DNA from: Streptomyces sp. NBC_01296
GTDB taxonomy: Bacteria > Actinomycetota > Actinomycetes > Streptomycetales > Streptomycetaceae
DNA: 64,000 nt
Reading direction: 5' to 3'
Assembly: GCF_035984415.1 (NCBI RefSeq)
Contig: NZ_CP130720.1
Span: forward strand, 5,642,001-5,706,000
The notes under the pieces are model-generated. The model searched no databases and was not told the DNA's origin. It worked only from the letters and a program-made list of their open reading frames with translations. Both the position numbers and the translations under genes were made by a program. Positions within the stretch are counted from its first letter, which is position 1. Each line of letters opens with the position of its first letter. Below are positions 8,746 through 17,667 of the stretch, piece by piece.

Positions 8746-9528
8746 ATGGGCCACGACATACGGGAATTGGCGGCGACGGGCCGCGGCGTACTGGTCACCG
8801 GAGCCTCCCGGGGCATCGGGCGGGCCGTCGCCACCGCCTTCGCCCGGCAGGGCGACCGGGTCGCCGTGCACTGCACCGCCCGCCGGGCGGACGCCGAACG
8901 GACCCTCGCCGAGCTGCCCGGGGACGGCCACGTCCTGCTCACCGGCGACCTCGCCGACCCCGCGCAGGTGGCGGACCTGGCCGCCGCTGCCGAGGAGGCG
9001 CTCGACGGTGTGGACGTACTCGTCAACAACGCCGCCGTCATGGTCCCGCACCCGCTGCCCACCACCTCGTACGCCGACTGGCAGGAGGCCTGGCAGCACA
9101 CCGCCGCGGTCAACCTGTTCGGCGCTGCCAACCTCATGCACTGCGTCGCCCGCCGCATGATCGACGGCCAACGCGCGGGCCGCATCGTCAACATCGGCTC
9201 GCGCGGCGCCTTCCGGGGCGAGCCCGACCATCCGGCCTACGGTGCCACCAAGGCGGCCCTGCACGCCCTCGGCCAGTCCCTCGCCGTCTCCCTGGCCCCG
9301 CACGGCATCGCGGTCTCGGCCGTCGCGCCCGGCTTCGTGGCCACCGAGCGCGTCGCCGGCCGGCTCGACGGCGAGGAGGGCGAACGCATCCGCGCCCAGA
9401 GCCCCTTCGGCCGGGTCGGCACCCCCGAGGAGGTCGCCGCCGCGGTCCTCCACCTCGCCTCGCCCGCGGCGGCCTGGAGCTCGGGCACCGTCCTCGACGT
9501 CAACGGCGCCTCGTACCTGCGCACCTGA
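8746..9528 (+). CDS. short-chain dehydrogenase/reductase (SDR)
   Basis: 260 residues, classical SDR. The Rossmann motif TGASRGIG is at about 19-26, NNAA near 93, and the catalytic Ser152, Tyr165 and Lys169 are in place (SRGAF...YGATK). It is a soluble NAD(P)(H)-dependent oxidoreductase. An Arg follows the nucleotide site in the SRGIGRAV context; cofactor preference is uncertain. It shares a divergent, palindrome-bearing control region with permease 1, suggesting a common regulator. GACAGGAG lies upstream of the ATG. Substrate unknown. Confidence 0.9.
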   Translation: MGHDIRELAATGRGVLVTGASRGIGRAVATAFARQGDRVAVHCTARRADAERTLAELPGDGHVLLTGDLADPAQVADLAAAAEEALDGVDVLVNNAAVMVPHPLPTTSYADWQEAWQHTAAVNLFGAANLMHCVARRMIDGQRAGRIVNIGSRGAFRGEPDHPAYGATKAALHALGQSLAVSLAPHGIAVSAVAPGFVATERVAGRLDGEEGERIRAQSPFGRVGTPEEVAAAVLHLASPAAAWSSGTVLDVNGASYLRT

Positions 9529-9576
9529 CGCCCGCGCCCCCGTACCCGGCACCCCGCCGACGGCCCGGTACGCACA

Positions 9577-9609
9577 GGGCCCCCGCGCCGTCGGACGGCG
9601 CGGGGGCCC
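9577..9609. terminator. terminator between convergent SDR and permease 2
   Basis: GC-rich inverted repeat GGGCCCCCGCGCCG... with a short central loop (TCGGA), serving the convergent ends at 9528 and 9628. Confidence 0.8.
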
Positions 9610-9627
9610 GCACGGGCGGGTACGGGA

Positions 9628-11061
9628 TCAGGCGGCCTTGCGCGCCCGGATCTCCCGCACCCACGCCACCACCAGGACGGCCGCGGCCGCACCCGTGGAC
9701 CACAGCAGCTGCGGCCGCGCCGAGTCGTCGAACAGCATCAGCACCAGCACCGCCGCCATACCGAGCAGCGCCGCCCACGTCAGGTACGGGAAGCACCACA
9801 TCCGCAGCGTGAGGCGCTCCGGCATGTCCCGCTCCAGCGCGCGGCGCAGCTTCAGCTGCGAGACCGCGATCAGCGCCCACACGAACAGCAGCACCGCGCC
9901 GACCGCGTTGAGCATGTAGAGGAAGACCGTGTCCGGCCACAGCAGGTTCAGCACCACCGACACGAACCCGAAGGCCACCGAGGCGAACACGGCCCGGCGC
10001 GGCACTCCGCCGCCGGACACCTTCAGCAGCGCCGTGGGCGCCTCGCCGCGCTCGGCCAGCGAGAACACCATGCGGGAGGAGCCGTACAGGTTGGCGTTGA
10101 GCGCGGAGAGCAGCGCCACGAACACCACGATGTTCATGATCTGGCCGGCCGCCGGGATCCCGATGGAGTCCAGCACCGCGACGTACGGGCTCTCGCCCGG
10201 CTTCAGCGAGTCCCACGGCAGCAGCGTGACGATGACCACCATCGAGCCGACGTAGAAGAAGAGGATGCGCCACACGGCGCTGCGCACGGCGCGGGCCACG
10301 GACTTGGCCGGGTCGTCGGACTCGGCTGCCGCGATGGTGACGACCTCCAGGCCGCCGAACGCGAAGATGACGGCGAGCATGCCGGCCACCACTCCGCCGA
10401 AGCCCTCGGGGAAGAAGCCTCCCCGGCCGGTCAGGTTGGCCATGCCGATGGGGTCGCCAGAGTAATGGGACGCAGCCGGCAGCAGGCCGAAGACCGCGAG
10501 GGTGCCGAGGATCAGGAACAGCACGATCGCGCCGACCTTGAGGGCCGCGAACCAGAACTCGAACTCGCCGAAGTTCTTCACGGCGGCCAGATTGCTGACG
10601 GTGAAGACCACCATGAAGATCAGCACCCAGACCCACTGGTCGACCGAGGGCAGCCAGCCGTTCGCGATCTTCGCCGCGCCGGTGGCCTCCACGGCCAGCA
10701 CCACGACCAGCAGGAACCAGTAGAGCCAGCCCGCGGAGAAACCGGCCCAGCGGCCCAGCGCCCGCTCCGCGTACACGGAGAACGAGCCGGAGGCGGGCAT
10801 CGCCGCCGACATCTCGCCGAGCGCGCGCATCACCAGCATGGCGAGGGCGCCCGCCAGCAGGTACGAGCAGATGATCGCGGGGCCGGCGATGCCGATGCCG
10901 GCGCCGGATCCGACGAACAGCCCGGCGCCGATCACGCCGCCCAGACCCAGCATGGTCAGGTGGCGCTGCTTGAGGCTGTGGCTGAGGGGTTCCGCCGGGG
11001 TCTCGGTCCCGGAGGGAGGGATGGGCCCGGCAGGCGGTGCGGTGGGCAAGCGGTCGCGCAT
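9628..11061 (-). CDS. APC-superfamily amino-acid permease, paralogue 2
   Basis: 477 residues, about 12 membrane spans. It shares LKQRHLTMLGLGGVIGAGLF near the N-terminus, FGEFEFWFAALK mid-protein and the MP(E)RLTLRMWCFPYLTWAA C-terminal block with its neighbours. The reading frame extends to 11235, but the ATG at 11061 begins the cytoplasmic tail (MRDRLPTAPP) that matches paralogue length; the upstream part is promoter DNA shared with bioY. Predicted proton-coupled amino-acid uptake; substrate unknown. Confidence 0.88.
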   Translation of the reverse strand: MRDRLPTAPPAGPIPPSGTETPAEPLSHSLKQRHLTMLGLGGVIGAGLFVGSGAGIGIAGPAIICSYLLAGALAMLVMRALGEMSAAMPASGSFSVYAERALGRWAGFSAGWLYWFLLVVVLAVEATGAAKIANGWLPSVDQWVWVLIFMVVFTVSNLAAVKNFGEFEFWFAALKVGAIVLFLILGTLAVFGLLPAASHYSGDPIGMANLTGRGGFFPEGFGGVVAGMLAVIFAFGGLEVVTIAAAESDDPAKSVARAVRSAVWRILFFYVGSMVVIVTLLPWDSLKPGESPYVAVLDSIGIPAAGQIMNIVVFVALLSALNANLYGSSRMVFSLAERGEAPTALLKVSGGGVPRRAVFASVAFGFVSVVLNLLWPDTVFLYMLNAVGAVLLFVWALIAVSQLKLRRALERDMPERLTLRMWCFPYLTWAALLGMAAVLVLMLFDDSARPQLLWSTGAAAAVLVVAWVREIRARKAA

Positions 11062-11345
11062 GAGTGGGTGCTCGTACTCTCGTGCTCGGCAGCGGCGGTG
11101 GGGCTCCGCAGAGGATTGGCGGGAACCTACAGTCTCGCCGGACGGCGCCCCTCCGTGCAAAACGGACGTGTTGTCTGAATCTGGCTCGTGACGCGGATCA
11201 CTGCCCCGCAGGTGTGAACCGGTCTCTTTGTGCACTCCCCACCAAACCGGCGAGTAGGGCTTTGTCCCGGCCGGCGGTGGGGAGGCGCCCTGCCGCGCAT
11301 TAGCGTCGGTGATCGTCCCGTCACCCTCACTCCGCGGAGCCTTTG

Positions 11346-11927
11346 ATGAGCACTGCTTCCGTCTCCTTCCGCCCCGGCGCCGTCCTCGCCGACCTGCTGC
11401 CCGCGAGCCGCGTCCGCGACATCGCGCTCGTCGTCGGCGGAGCCGCGCTCACCGGCCTCGCCGCGCAGCTCTCCGTGCCCGTCCCCGGCTCCCCGGTCCC
11501 GGTCACCGGCCAGACCTTCGCGGCCCTGCTGGTGGGCACCGCCTTCGGTGCCCGCCGCGGCTTCCTCTCGCTCGCCCTCTACGCACTCGTCGGCATGGCG
11601 GGCGTGCCGTGGTTCGCGGGAGGCACCTCCGGCGCGGGCGGCGCCTCCTTCGGCTACGTGCTCGGCATGCTGCTCGCCGCCACCGTCGTGGGCGCCCTGG
11701 CCCGCCGCGGCGCCGACCGCTCGGTGCTCCGTACGGCCGCCACGATGGCGCTGGGCTCCGCCCTGATCTACGCGGTGGGCGTGCCGTACCTGGCGCTGTC
11801 CACCGGGATGTCGTTCGGCGCTGCCGTCGCGGCGGGTCTGACCCCGTTCCTGATCGGCGACGCGCTCAAGGCGGCGCTGGCCATGGGTCTGCTGCCCGCC
11901 GCCTGGAAGCTGGTCGGCCGCAAGTAG
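11346..11927 (+). CDS. bioY: biotin transporter S component
   Basis: 193 residues, six predicted membrane spans. It matches BioY: PVPGSPVPVTGQTFAALL near residue 47, FGARRGFLSLALYALVG, and GVPWFAGGTSGAGGASFGYVLG. It binds biotin and delivers it into the cell as the substrate-capture unit of an energy-coupling-factor transporter. No bioM/bioN (EcfA/T) genes are adjacent, so it must act alone or with a shared ECF module. ATG 11346 is preceded by GGAG (11336-11339); a TTG directly before it is the alternative start. Confidence 0.93.
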   Translation: MSTASVSFRPGAVLADLLPASRVRDIALVVGGAALTGLAAQLSVPVPGSPVPVTGQTFAALLVGTAFGARRGFLSLALYALVGMAGVPWFAGGTSGAGGASFGYVLGMLLAATVVGALARRGADRSVLRTAATMALGSALIYAVGVPYLALSTGMSFGAAVAAGLTPFLIGDALKAALAMGLLPAAWKLVGRK

Positions 11928-11950
11928 TCCCCGTACGGCAAGCGCGGCAA

Positions 11951-11995
11951 GCACGGCAGCCCCGGACCACTTCGCGTGGTCCGGGGCTGCCGTGC
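11951..11995. terminator. bidirectional terminator between bioY and permease 3
   Basis: Perfect 20-bp stem, arms 11951-11970 and 11976-11995, five-base loop TTCGC. The genes on either side converge on it. Confidence 0.93.
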
Positions 11996-12011
11996 TCGGT
12001 TGCATACCTGC

Positions 12012-13445
12012 CTAGACGCGCTCGGCAGCCTTGCGGCGCATGTCGCGCACCACGCCGATGACCAGCACGACGGCGGCGACCAGCAGCGACAGCATGACCG
12101 TCTCGCGGTTGTCCTTGTCGTAGACCATGTAGGCCAGGACGAAGGTGATCATTCCGGCGGTGGCCCAGGTCAGGTACGGGAAGAGCCACATCTTGACCGT
12201 GAGCTTCTCCGGCGCCTCGCGGACCAGGATCTTGCGCATCCGCAGCTGGGTCAGGCAGATGACCAGCCACACGAAGAGCGCGATCGCACCCGAGGAGTTC
12301 AGCAGGAAGCTGAAGACCGTGTCCGGGGAGCTGTAGTTGAAGTAGACCGCGGCGAAGCCGAAGACCACCGAGCCCAGGATCGCGGCCATGGGGACGCCCC
12401 GCTTGTTGACCTTGGCGAAGATCTTGGGCGCGTCACCGCGCTCGCCCAGCGAGAACGCCATGCGGGAGGCGGTGTACATGCCCGAGTTCAGGCAGGACAG
12501 CACGGCCGTCAGGACGATCACGTTCATGATCTGGCCGGCGTGCGCGATGCCGATGGAGTCCAGGGCGGCGACGTACGAACCCTTGTCGACGATCGACTTG
12601 TCGTTCCACGGCAGCAGGGTGAGGACGATGAAGATCGAGCCCAGGTAGAAGACGCCGATGCGCCAGATCACCGAGTTGGTGGCCTTGGTGACCGCGCGGC
12701 GCGGGTCCTCGGACTCGCCGGCCGCCAGGGTGACGATCTCGCTGCCCATGAAGGAGAAGACGACCATCAGCACACCGGTGAGGATGGAGCCCCAGCCGTT
12801 CGGCATGAATCCGCCGGCGTCGGTGAGGTGGGCGAAGCCCGCACCCGGGTTGTCCGAACCCGGCAGCACGCCGAACACGGCGAGCATGCCGACGATCACG
12901 AAGGCGCCGATGGCGACGACCTTGATGCCGGCGAACCAGAACTCGAACTCGCCGTAGGAGGCGACCGAGCCGAGGTTGGTGACCGTCAGGACGAACATCA
13001 CGATCAGGGCCCAGCCCCACTGCGGGACGGCCGGGACCCAGCCTTCGAGGATCTTCGCACCGGCGGTCGCCTCCACGGCGAGCACGACGACCCAGAAGAA
13101 CCAGTACAGCCAGCCGATGGAGAAGCCGGCCCAGCGGCCGAGCGCGCGGTCGGCGTACGCCGAGAAGGAGCCCGAGTTCGGGCTGGCGGCGGCCATCTCG
13201 CCGAGCATCCGCATCACGAAGACGACCATCGCGCCGACGAGGAGGTACGAGATCAGGATGGCGGGGCCGGCCTTGGCGATACCGCCACCAGAACCGACGA
13301 AGAGACCGGCGCCGATGACGCCGCCAATGGCGATCATGGAAAGGTGGCGGTTCTTGAGACCGGCCTTCAGACCGTCGGAGGGCAGGCCCTCACCGGAGTT
13401 TCCGGTGGGGTCGCCTTCCTTCTGAAGGGTCGTCGTGGAGCTCAT
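12012..13445 (-). CDS. APC-superfamily amino-acid permease, paralogue 3
   Basis: 477 residues, about 12 membrane spans, with GGVIGAGLFVGSGGGIAKAG in helix 1 and YGEFEFWFAGIK mid-protein. Codon use is ordinary for the window. It has the same architecture as the permeases at 7169 and 9628 but somewhat different loops. The 221-bp gap to rpiB holds both divergent promoters; I saw no clear operator there. Family is firm, substrate unknown. Confidence 0.9.
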   Translation of the reverse strand: MSSTTTLQKEGDPTGNSGEGLPSDGLKAGLKNRHLSMIAIGGVIGAGLFVGSGGGIAKAGPAILISYLLVGAMVVFVMRMLGEMAAASPNSGSFSAYADRALGRWAGFSIGWLYWFFWVVVLAVEATAGAKILEGWVPAVPQWGWALIVMFVLTVTNLGSVASYGEFEFWFAGIKVVAIGAFVIVGMLAVFGVLPGSDNPGAGFAHLTDAGGFMPNGWGSILTGVLMVVFSFMGSEIVTLAAGESEDPRRAVTKATNSVIWRIGVFYLGSIFIVLTLLPWNDKSIVDKGSYVAALDSIGIAHAGQIMNVIVLTAVLSCLNSGMYTASRMAFSLGERGDAPKIFAKVNKRGVPMAAILGSVVFGFAAVYFNYSSPDTVFSFLLNSSGAIALFVWLVICLTQLRMRKILVREAPEKLTVKMWLFPYLTWATAGMITFVLAYMVYDKDNRETVMLSLLVAAVVLVIGVVRDMRRKAAERV

Positions 13446-13666
13446 GGACGGATCCTTAGGTTCTCGGGTTGCGAGGCCCCGGCATTCAAACCTGAGATGA
13501 ACGCAGGACGGAAGACCTCAGTCCGGATCGTTGCCTTGGGATGAAAGTCCAGGACCTGGGTCCCGCCCTGTCCCATCTGCGTTCTTTGGGTTTACTTGAG
13601 CTTTAGAAGTGACTTACGCGACACCCCTCCGCGGGTCTTCCGGGCCGCTCGTGCCACACTCGTCGC

Positions 13667-14152
13667 ATGCGCGTGTACCTCGGATCCGACCATGCCGGCT
13701 TTGAGCTCAAGAACCACCTGGTGGACTGGCTCAAGAACAACGGCCACGAGCCCGTCGACTGCGGGCCCCACATCTACGACGCGGTGGACGACTACCCGCC
13801 GTTCTGCCTGCGCGCCGCGGAGAAGACCGCCGCGGACGCCGACAGCCTCGGCATCGTGATCGGCGGCTCCGGCAACGGCGAGCAGATCGCCGCGAACAAG
13901 GTCAAGGGCGTCCGCGCCATCCTGGCCTGGAGCGTCGAGACCGCGAAGCTCGGCCGCGAGCACAACAACGCCAACGTGATCTCCGTCGGCGGCCGCATGC
14001 ACACCCAGGACGAGGCCGTCAGCTTCATCGAGGCCTTCCTGGCGACCCCGTACTCCGACGAGGAGCGCCACACCCGCCGCATCGAGATGCTCTCCGCGTA
14101 CGAGACCACCGGTGAGCTCCCTCCGATCCCGGCCCACCACCCGCAGGGCTGA
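13667..14152 (+). CDS. rpiB: ribose-5-phosphate isomerase B
   Basis: 161 residues. It interconverts ribose 5-phosphate and ribulose 5-phosphate in the pentose phosphate pathway. The N-terminus MRVYLGSDHAGFELK and the GGSGNGEQIAANK anion-hole/catalytic block (Glu72) match actinobacterial RpiB, where a Glu in this block is the proposed base. The C-terminal extension (ELPPIPAHHPQG) is also typical. It is followed by a hairpin and then the DNA glycosylase gene. Confidence 0.95.
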   Translation: MRVYLGSDHAGFELKNHLVDWLKNNGHEPVDCGPHIYDAVDDYPPFCLRAAEKTAADADSLGIVIGGSGNGEQIAANKVKGVRAILAWSVETAKLGREHNNANVISVGGRMHTQDEAVSFIEAFLATPYSDEERHTRRIEMLSAYETTGELPPIPAHHPQG

Positions 14153-14162
14153 TCTTCCGCTT

Positions 14163-14195
14163 CGCCGTGCCGCCGGAGCATCCGGCGGCACGGCG
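14163..14195 (+). terminator. terminator of rpiB
   Basis: Perfect 15-bp stem (CGCCGTGCCGCCGGA) with GCA loop, 10 bases after the rpiB stop. Confidence 0.88.
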
Positions 14196-14239
14196 ATTTC
14201 GTTTCCGAGACCCATCGAGAAACAACGAGGAGCACAGCC

Positions 14240-15046
14240 GTGCCCGAGGGGCATACGATCCACCGCCTCGCCCAGGACCACACCGAGCGCTTCGCCGGGC
14301 GGCCGGTCCGGGTGAGCAGCCCGCAGGGCCGCTTCGCCGAGAGCGCCGCCCTGCTCAACGGGCGGGACCTGGAGAGCGCCGAGGCACACGGCAAGCACCT
14401 GTTCCTGGAACTCGGCGACGCCTGGATCCACATCCACCTCGGCCTGTTCGGCAAGCTCGGCTTCGGCCCCGCCCCGGCGCCGCCGGCCACCGACACGGTC
14501 CGGCTGCGGCTGCTCAATGCGGAGCACTGGGCCGATCTGCGCGGCCCCACCGCCTGCGCACTGATCGGCGAGGCCGAGAAGAAGGCGATACACGAGCGGC
14601 TCGGCCCCGACCCGCTGCGCCCGGCCGACGACCCGGACCGCGCATGGAAGCGGATCTCCCGCTCCCGCACCACCGTCGCCGCCCTGCTCATGGACCAGAA
14701 AGTGATCGCGGGCGTCGGCAACGTCTACCGCGCCGAGGTCCTCTTCCGGCACGGCATCGACCCGTACCGGCTGGGCAAGGACCTCACGCGCGGTGAGTGG
14801 GACGCCATGTGGGCGGACCTGGCGGCGCTGATGCGCGAGGGCGTACGGAACAACCGGATCGACACCGTCCGCGACGAGCACCTGCCCGAGGCCATGGGCC
14901 GCCCGCCGCGCATGGACGACCACGGCGGCGAGGTGTACGTCTACCGCAGGGCGAACATGCCCTGCCACATCTGCGCGGCCGAGGTCCGCACCGCCGACCT
15001 GGCGGCGCGGAACCTCTTCTGGTGCCCGGGCTGCCAACAGCGCTGA
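14240..15046 (+). CDS. nei: Fpg/Nei-family DNA glycosylase/AP lyase (endonuclease VIII-like)
   Basis: 268 residues. The N-terminus is PEGHTIHRLA with catalytic Pro/Glu after Met removal, the Nei rather than Fpg form. The helix-2-turn-helix region (KVIAGVGNVYRAEVLF) and a zinc finger with Cys242, Cys245, Cys262 and Cys265 are complete. It excises oxidised pyrimidines and nicks the abasic site during base-excision repair. Its stop codon (15044-15046) directly abuts the stop of the convergent acetyltransferase gene, with no bases between. Confidence 0.93.
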   Translation: MPEGHTIHRLAQDHTERFAGRPVRVSSPQGRFAESAALLNGRDLESAEAHGKHLFLELGDAWIHIHLGLFGKLGFGPAPAPPATDTVRLRLLNAEHWADLRGPTACALIGEAEKKAIHERLGPDPLRPADDPDRAWKRISRSRTTVAALLMDQKVIAGVGNVYRAEVLFRHGIDPYRLGKDLTRGEWDAMWADLAALMREGVRNNRIDTVRDEHLPEAMGRPPRMDDHGGEVYVYRRANMPCHICAAEVRTADLAARNLFWCPGCQQR

Positions 15047-16282
15047 CTAGAACCCGTGCGACAGCCAGGGAGCCACGTCGCCCGCAAAGGCGCGCGACGT
15101 CCGCACCAACATGCCCGGACGCAGTTCCCGCACCAGCCCCGCCGCGCCCAGCGAGGTCAAGGTGATCCCGCCCAGGTACGCCGAGCCGAGCTCCCGGGCC
15201 GACAGCTCCAGGTCCGCCGGGTCCGCGGTGCGCGTGACGCGGGCGGCGCCCTCCGCGTCGCAGACCATCCGCCACCGCCCCTCGTTCCACGGGCAGAACG
15301 CGTCCTCGACCTCGATCACCACGTCCAGCGGGGCTCCGTACGTCCGCGCCTCCAGGGCCGCCGGCAGGTCCACCAGCCGCAGGTGCAGCGAGTCCCGCAG
15401 GCTCGGCCGTGACCGCCGGACGTCGCTGACCAGGTGGAGCACCGGGTCGTCCACCGGCCGCCTGCCGGCCCGTACGGTGGAGGTCAGGTCGATCTCGAAG
15501 AGGTAGCGCCACAGCGCGGCCGTCGCCGCCGGGTCCAGCGCATCGAGATCGGCCACCTCGACCTTGCCCTCCGGGCCCTGCGGCTCCCAGTCCGCCCTGA
15601 CCCGGTAGCGGGCGTACCCGGCCACCTCGCCGTCCGCCCGCTCCGCCACCACGCACTTCAGCGGCGAGGCGCCCTCGCGCATCACCTCCGGATCCATGAG
15701 CGCCAGCCGCTCCCAGCCGGGCTGCCGCGCCGGCATGCCGGGCCGCCGCGCGACCAGCTCCGCGTACACCTGCTCGCAGTCCGACAGCGCCTTCTCCGGA
15801 TCGACGAGCCGCAGCCGCACCTCGTCCGTCCCCGGCGGCACCGAGAGCCGTACGCGGGTGCTGTCGATGGCCAGGGACAGCGCGTACGACGCGATGCCGT
15901 AGCCGAAGCGCCCGTAGATCGCCGCCTCCGAGGCCGTCAGCACGGCGAGCGGCTCGCCACCCGCCCGGACGTCGTCCAGTTGGCGACGCATCAGCGACGT
16001 GAGGATGCCCCGGCGGCGGTGCGTCGGCGCGACACCCACCATCGTCACCCCGGCCGCCGGCACCACCGCGCCGCCCGGCACCGACAGGCGGAACGAGAAG
16101 GCACTGGCCGAGCCGACGCAGGTCCCGCCGTCCCAGACGCCCAGCGAGCGCCCGACCTCGGTCAGGGACTTGTAGAGTTCCCGCTCCTGGGGAGACTCCG
16201 GCACCCCGCCGAACGCCAGTTCCAGGTGGTCATACCAGACATCCCACTCATCAGCCTGCAATACGCGCATCTCAAGAGCCAT
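15047..16282 (-). CDS. Eis-like GNAT N-acetyltransferase
   Basis: 411 residues. The N-terminal GNAT half has the acetyl-CoA loop VGVAPTHRRRGILTSLM. The second half is the degenerate acetyltransferase plus sterol-carrier-like domain of the Eis family. The protein ends in ...LSHGF, and Eis enzymes use the terminal carboxylate in catalysis. Mycobacterial Eis acetylates aminoglycosides and other amines at several positions; the natural substrate here is unknown. ATG 16282 has AAGGATGG upstream; an ATG four codons inside is the alternative start. Confidence 0.85.
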   Translation of the reverse strand: MALEMRVLQADEWDVWYDHLELAFGGVPESPQERELYKSLTEVGRSLGVWDGGTCVGSASAFSFRLSVPGGAVVPAAGVTMVGVAPTHRRRGILTSLMRRQLDDVRAGGEPLAVLTASEAAIYGRFGYGIASYALSLAIDSTRVRLSVPPGTDEVRLRLVDPEKALSDCEQVYAELVARRPGMPARQPGWERLALMDPEVMREGASPLKCVVAERADGEVAGYARYRVRADWEPQGPEGKVEVADLDALDPAATAALWRYLFEIDLTSTVRAGRRPVDDPVLHLVSDVRRSRPSLRDSLHLRLVDLPAALEARTYGAPLDVVIEVEDAFCPWNEGRWRMVCDAEGAARVTRTADPADLELSARELGSAYLGGITLTSLGAAGLVRELRPGMLVRTSRAFAGDVAPWLSHGF

Positions 16283-16399
16283 ACGGCCATCCTTACCAGG
16301 GCATTCCGTCACAGTCGAAGGGTTTTCGACCGGCCGGAGCCCCCGGGTCCGGGGGTCCCCCTGCGCGTGCACAGTCAGGATGGATAGGGTCCCGAAGCA

Positions 16400-17542
16400 A
16401 TGGCCGGAGCACGCATGGAGACGCTCATGGCCCGGACGCGCATGCTGTCGCACCGGGCTCGCACCGCCCTGCGCAAATCCGCCGTCGACTACTTCCGCGG
16501 CGACGCCTCCGACTGGCTCGCCTTCGTCGGGCTGCTCCTGACCGTCCCCGCCATCGCCTGCGGCACGATCATGCTGCCGGTCTGGTTCTCGCCCTCCGCC
16601 CTCGTCCTGCCGATCGTCGCGGGCGGCCTGCTGCTGCGCCCGGCGAGCCTGCTCGCGCTGTACGCGGCCTCCGCGGCGGCCCTCATCGTCGAGGCCCTGG
16701 TCCTCGGCCCGTACACCCTCGGCCCCGCCCGGGTCACCCCCGGCACGGTCCTGGTCGTGGCCGCCTGCGGATTCTTCGGACTGGTCATCGCCCAGTTCCG
16801 CAGCCGCGTCGGCGTGCCCTGGCGGCGCGGCGGCACCATGCTCTTCGACCTGCGCGAACGCATCCGGGTCCAGAGCAAGCTGCCCGCCCTGCCGCGCGGC
16901 TGGCACCGCGAGATGGCCCTGCGCCCGGCCGGCGGCCAGTCCTTCTCCGGCGACTTCGTCGTCGCCGCCCGCACGAACGGCGGCCGGACCCTCGAGGTCG
17001 TCCTGACCGACGTCTCCGGCAAGGGCATGGAGGCCGGCTCCCGCGCCCTGCTCCTGTCCGGCGCGTTCGGCGGCCTGCTCGGCGCCCTGCCCCCGCACGG
17101 CTTCCTGCCGGCCGCCAACGGCTACCTGCTCCGCCAGGACTGGGACGAGGGCTTCGCCACCTCCATCCACCTCGTCCTGGACCTGGAGACCGGCGACTAC
17201 GAACTCCTCTCCGCCGGCCACCTGCCGGCCCTCCAGCTCTCCGCGGGCACCGGCCGCTGGCAGGAGAAGTCCGGCGAGGGACCGCTGCTCGGCGTCTACG
17301 ACGGCGCAGAGTTCGAACCCGCCCGCGGCAACCTGCGCCGCGGCGACGTCCTCATGCTCTTCACGGACGGCCTCGTCGAGACCGCCGACCGCGACATCAG
17401 CGAGGGCATCGACCGCCTCACCGGCGAAGCCGACCGCTACGTCGCCGCCGGCTGGGACGGCGCGGCCTGGCACCTGATCGAAAAGGTCGCCAAGGACGTC
17501 AACGACGACCGCGCGCTGCTCCTGATCCGCCGCTCGCCCTGA
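16400..17542 (+). CDS. membrane-anchored PP2C/SpoIIE-type serine phosphatase
   Basis: 380 residues. Residues about 45-140 form three or four membrane spans. The C-terminal half is a PPM/SpoIIE phosphatase domain with SGDF (metal Asp), TDVSGKGMEA, LSAGHLPAL and LFTDGLVE motifs. By family it dephosphorylates Ser/Thr residues of regulators such as anti-sigma-factor antagonists, with the catalytic domain in the cytoplasm. No anti-sigma partner is adjacent. ATG codons at 16415 and 16427 are alternative starts. The gene is a single cistron, divergent from the Eis-like gene. Confidence 0.85.
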   Translation: MAGARMETLMARTRMLSHRARTALRKSAVDYFRGDASDWLAFVGLLLTVPAIACGTIMLPVWFSPSALVLPIVAGGLLLRPASLLALYAASAAALIVEALVLGPYTLGPARVTPGTVLVVAACGFFGLVIAQFRSRVGVPWRRGGTMLFDLRERIRVQSKLPALPRGWHREMALRPAGGQSFSGDFVVAARTNGGRTLEVVLTDVSGKGMEAGSRALLLSGAFGGLLGALPPHGFLPAANGYLLRQDWDEGFATSIHLVLDLETGDYELLSAGHLPALQLSAGTGRWQEKSGEGPLLGVYDGAEFEPARGNLRRGDVLMLFTDGLVETADRDISEGIDRLTGEADRYVAAGWDGAAWHLIEKVAKDVNDDRALLLIRRSP

Positions 17543-17667
17543 GCGCGGACCGCTCGGGGTGGGGTTTTCCCCACCAGTGATCCGCCTGGCTGCGCCATGT
17601 CCGCCCCCGTACCTCCGTCCGTAGCGTCGAGACCACGGTCATCGACGGACACGGAAGGCGGCACACC

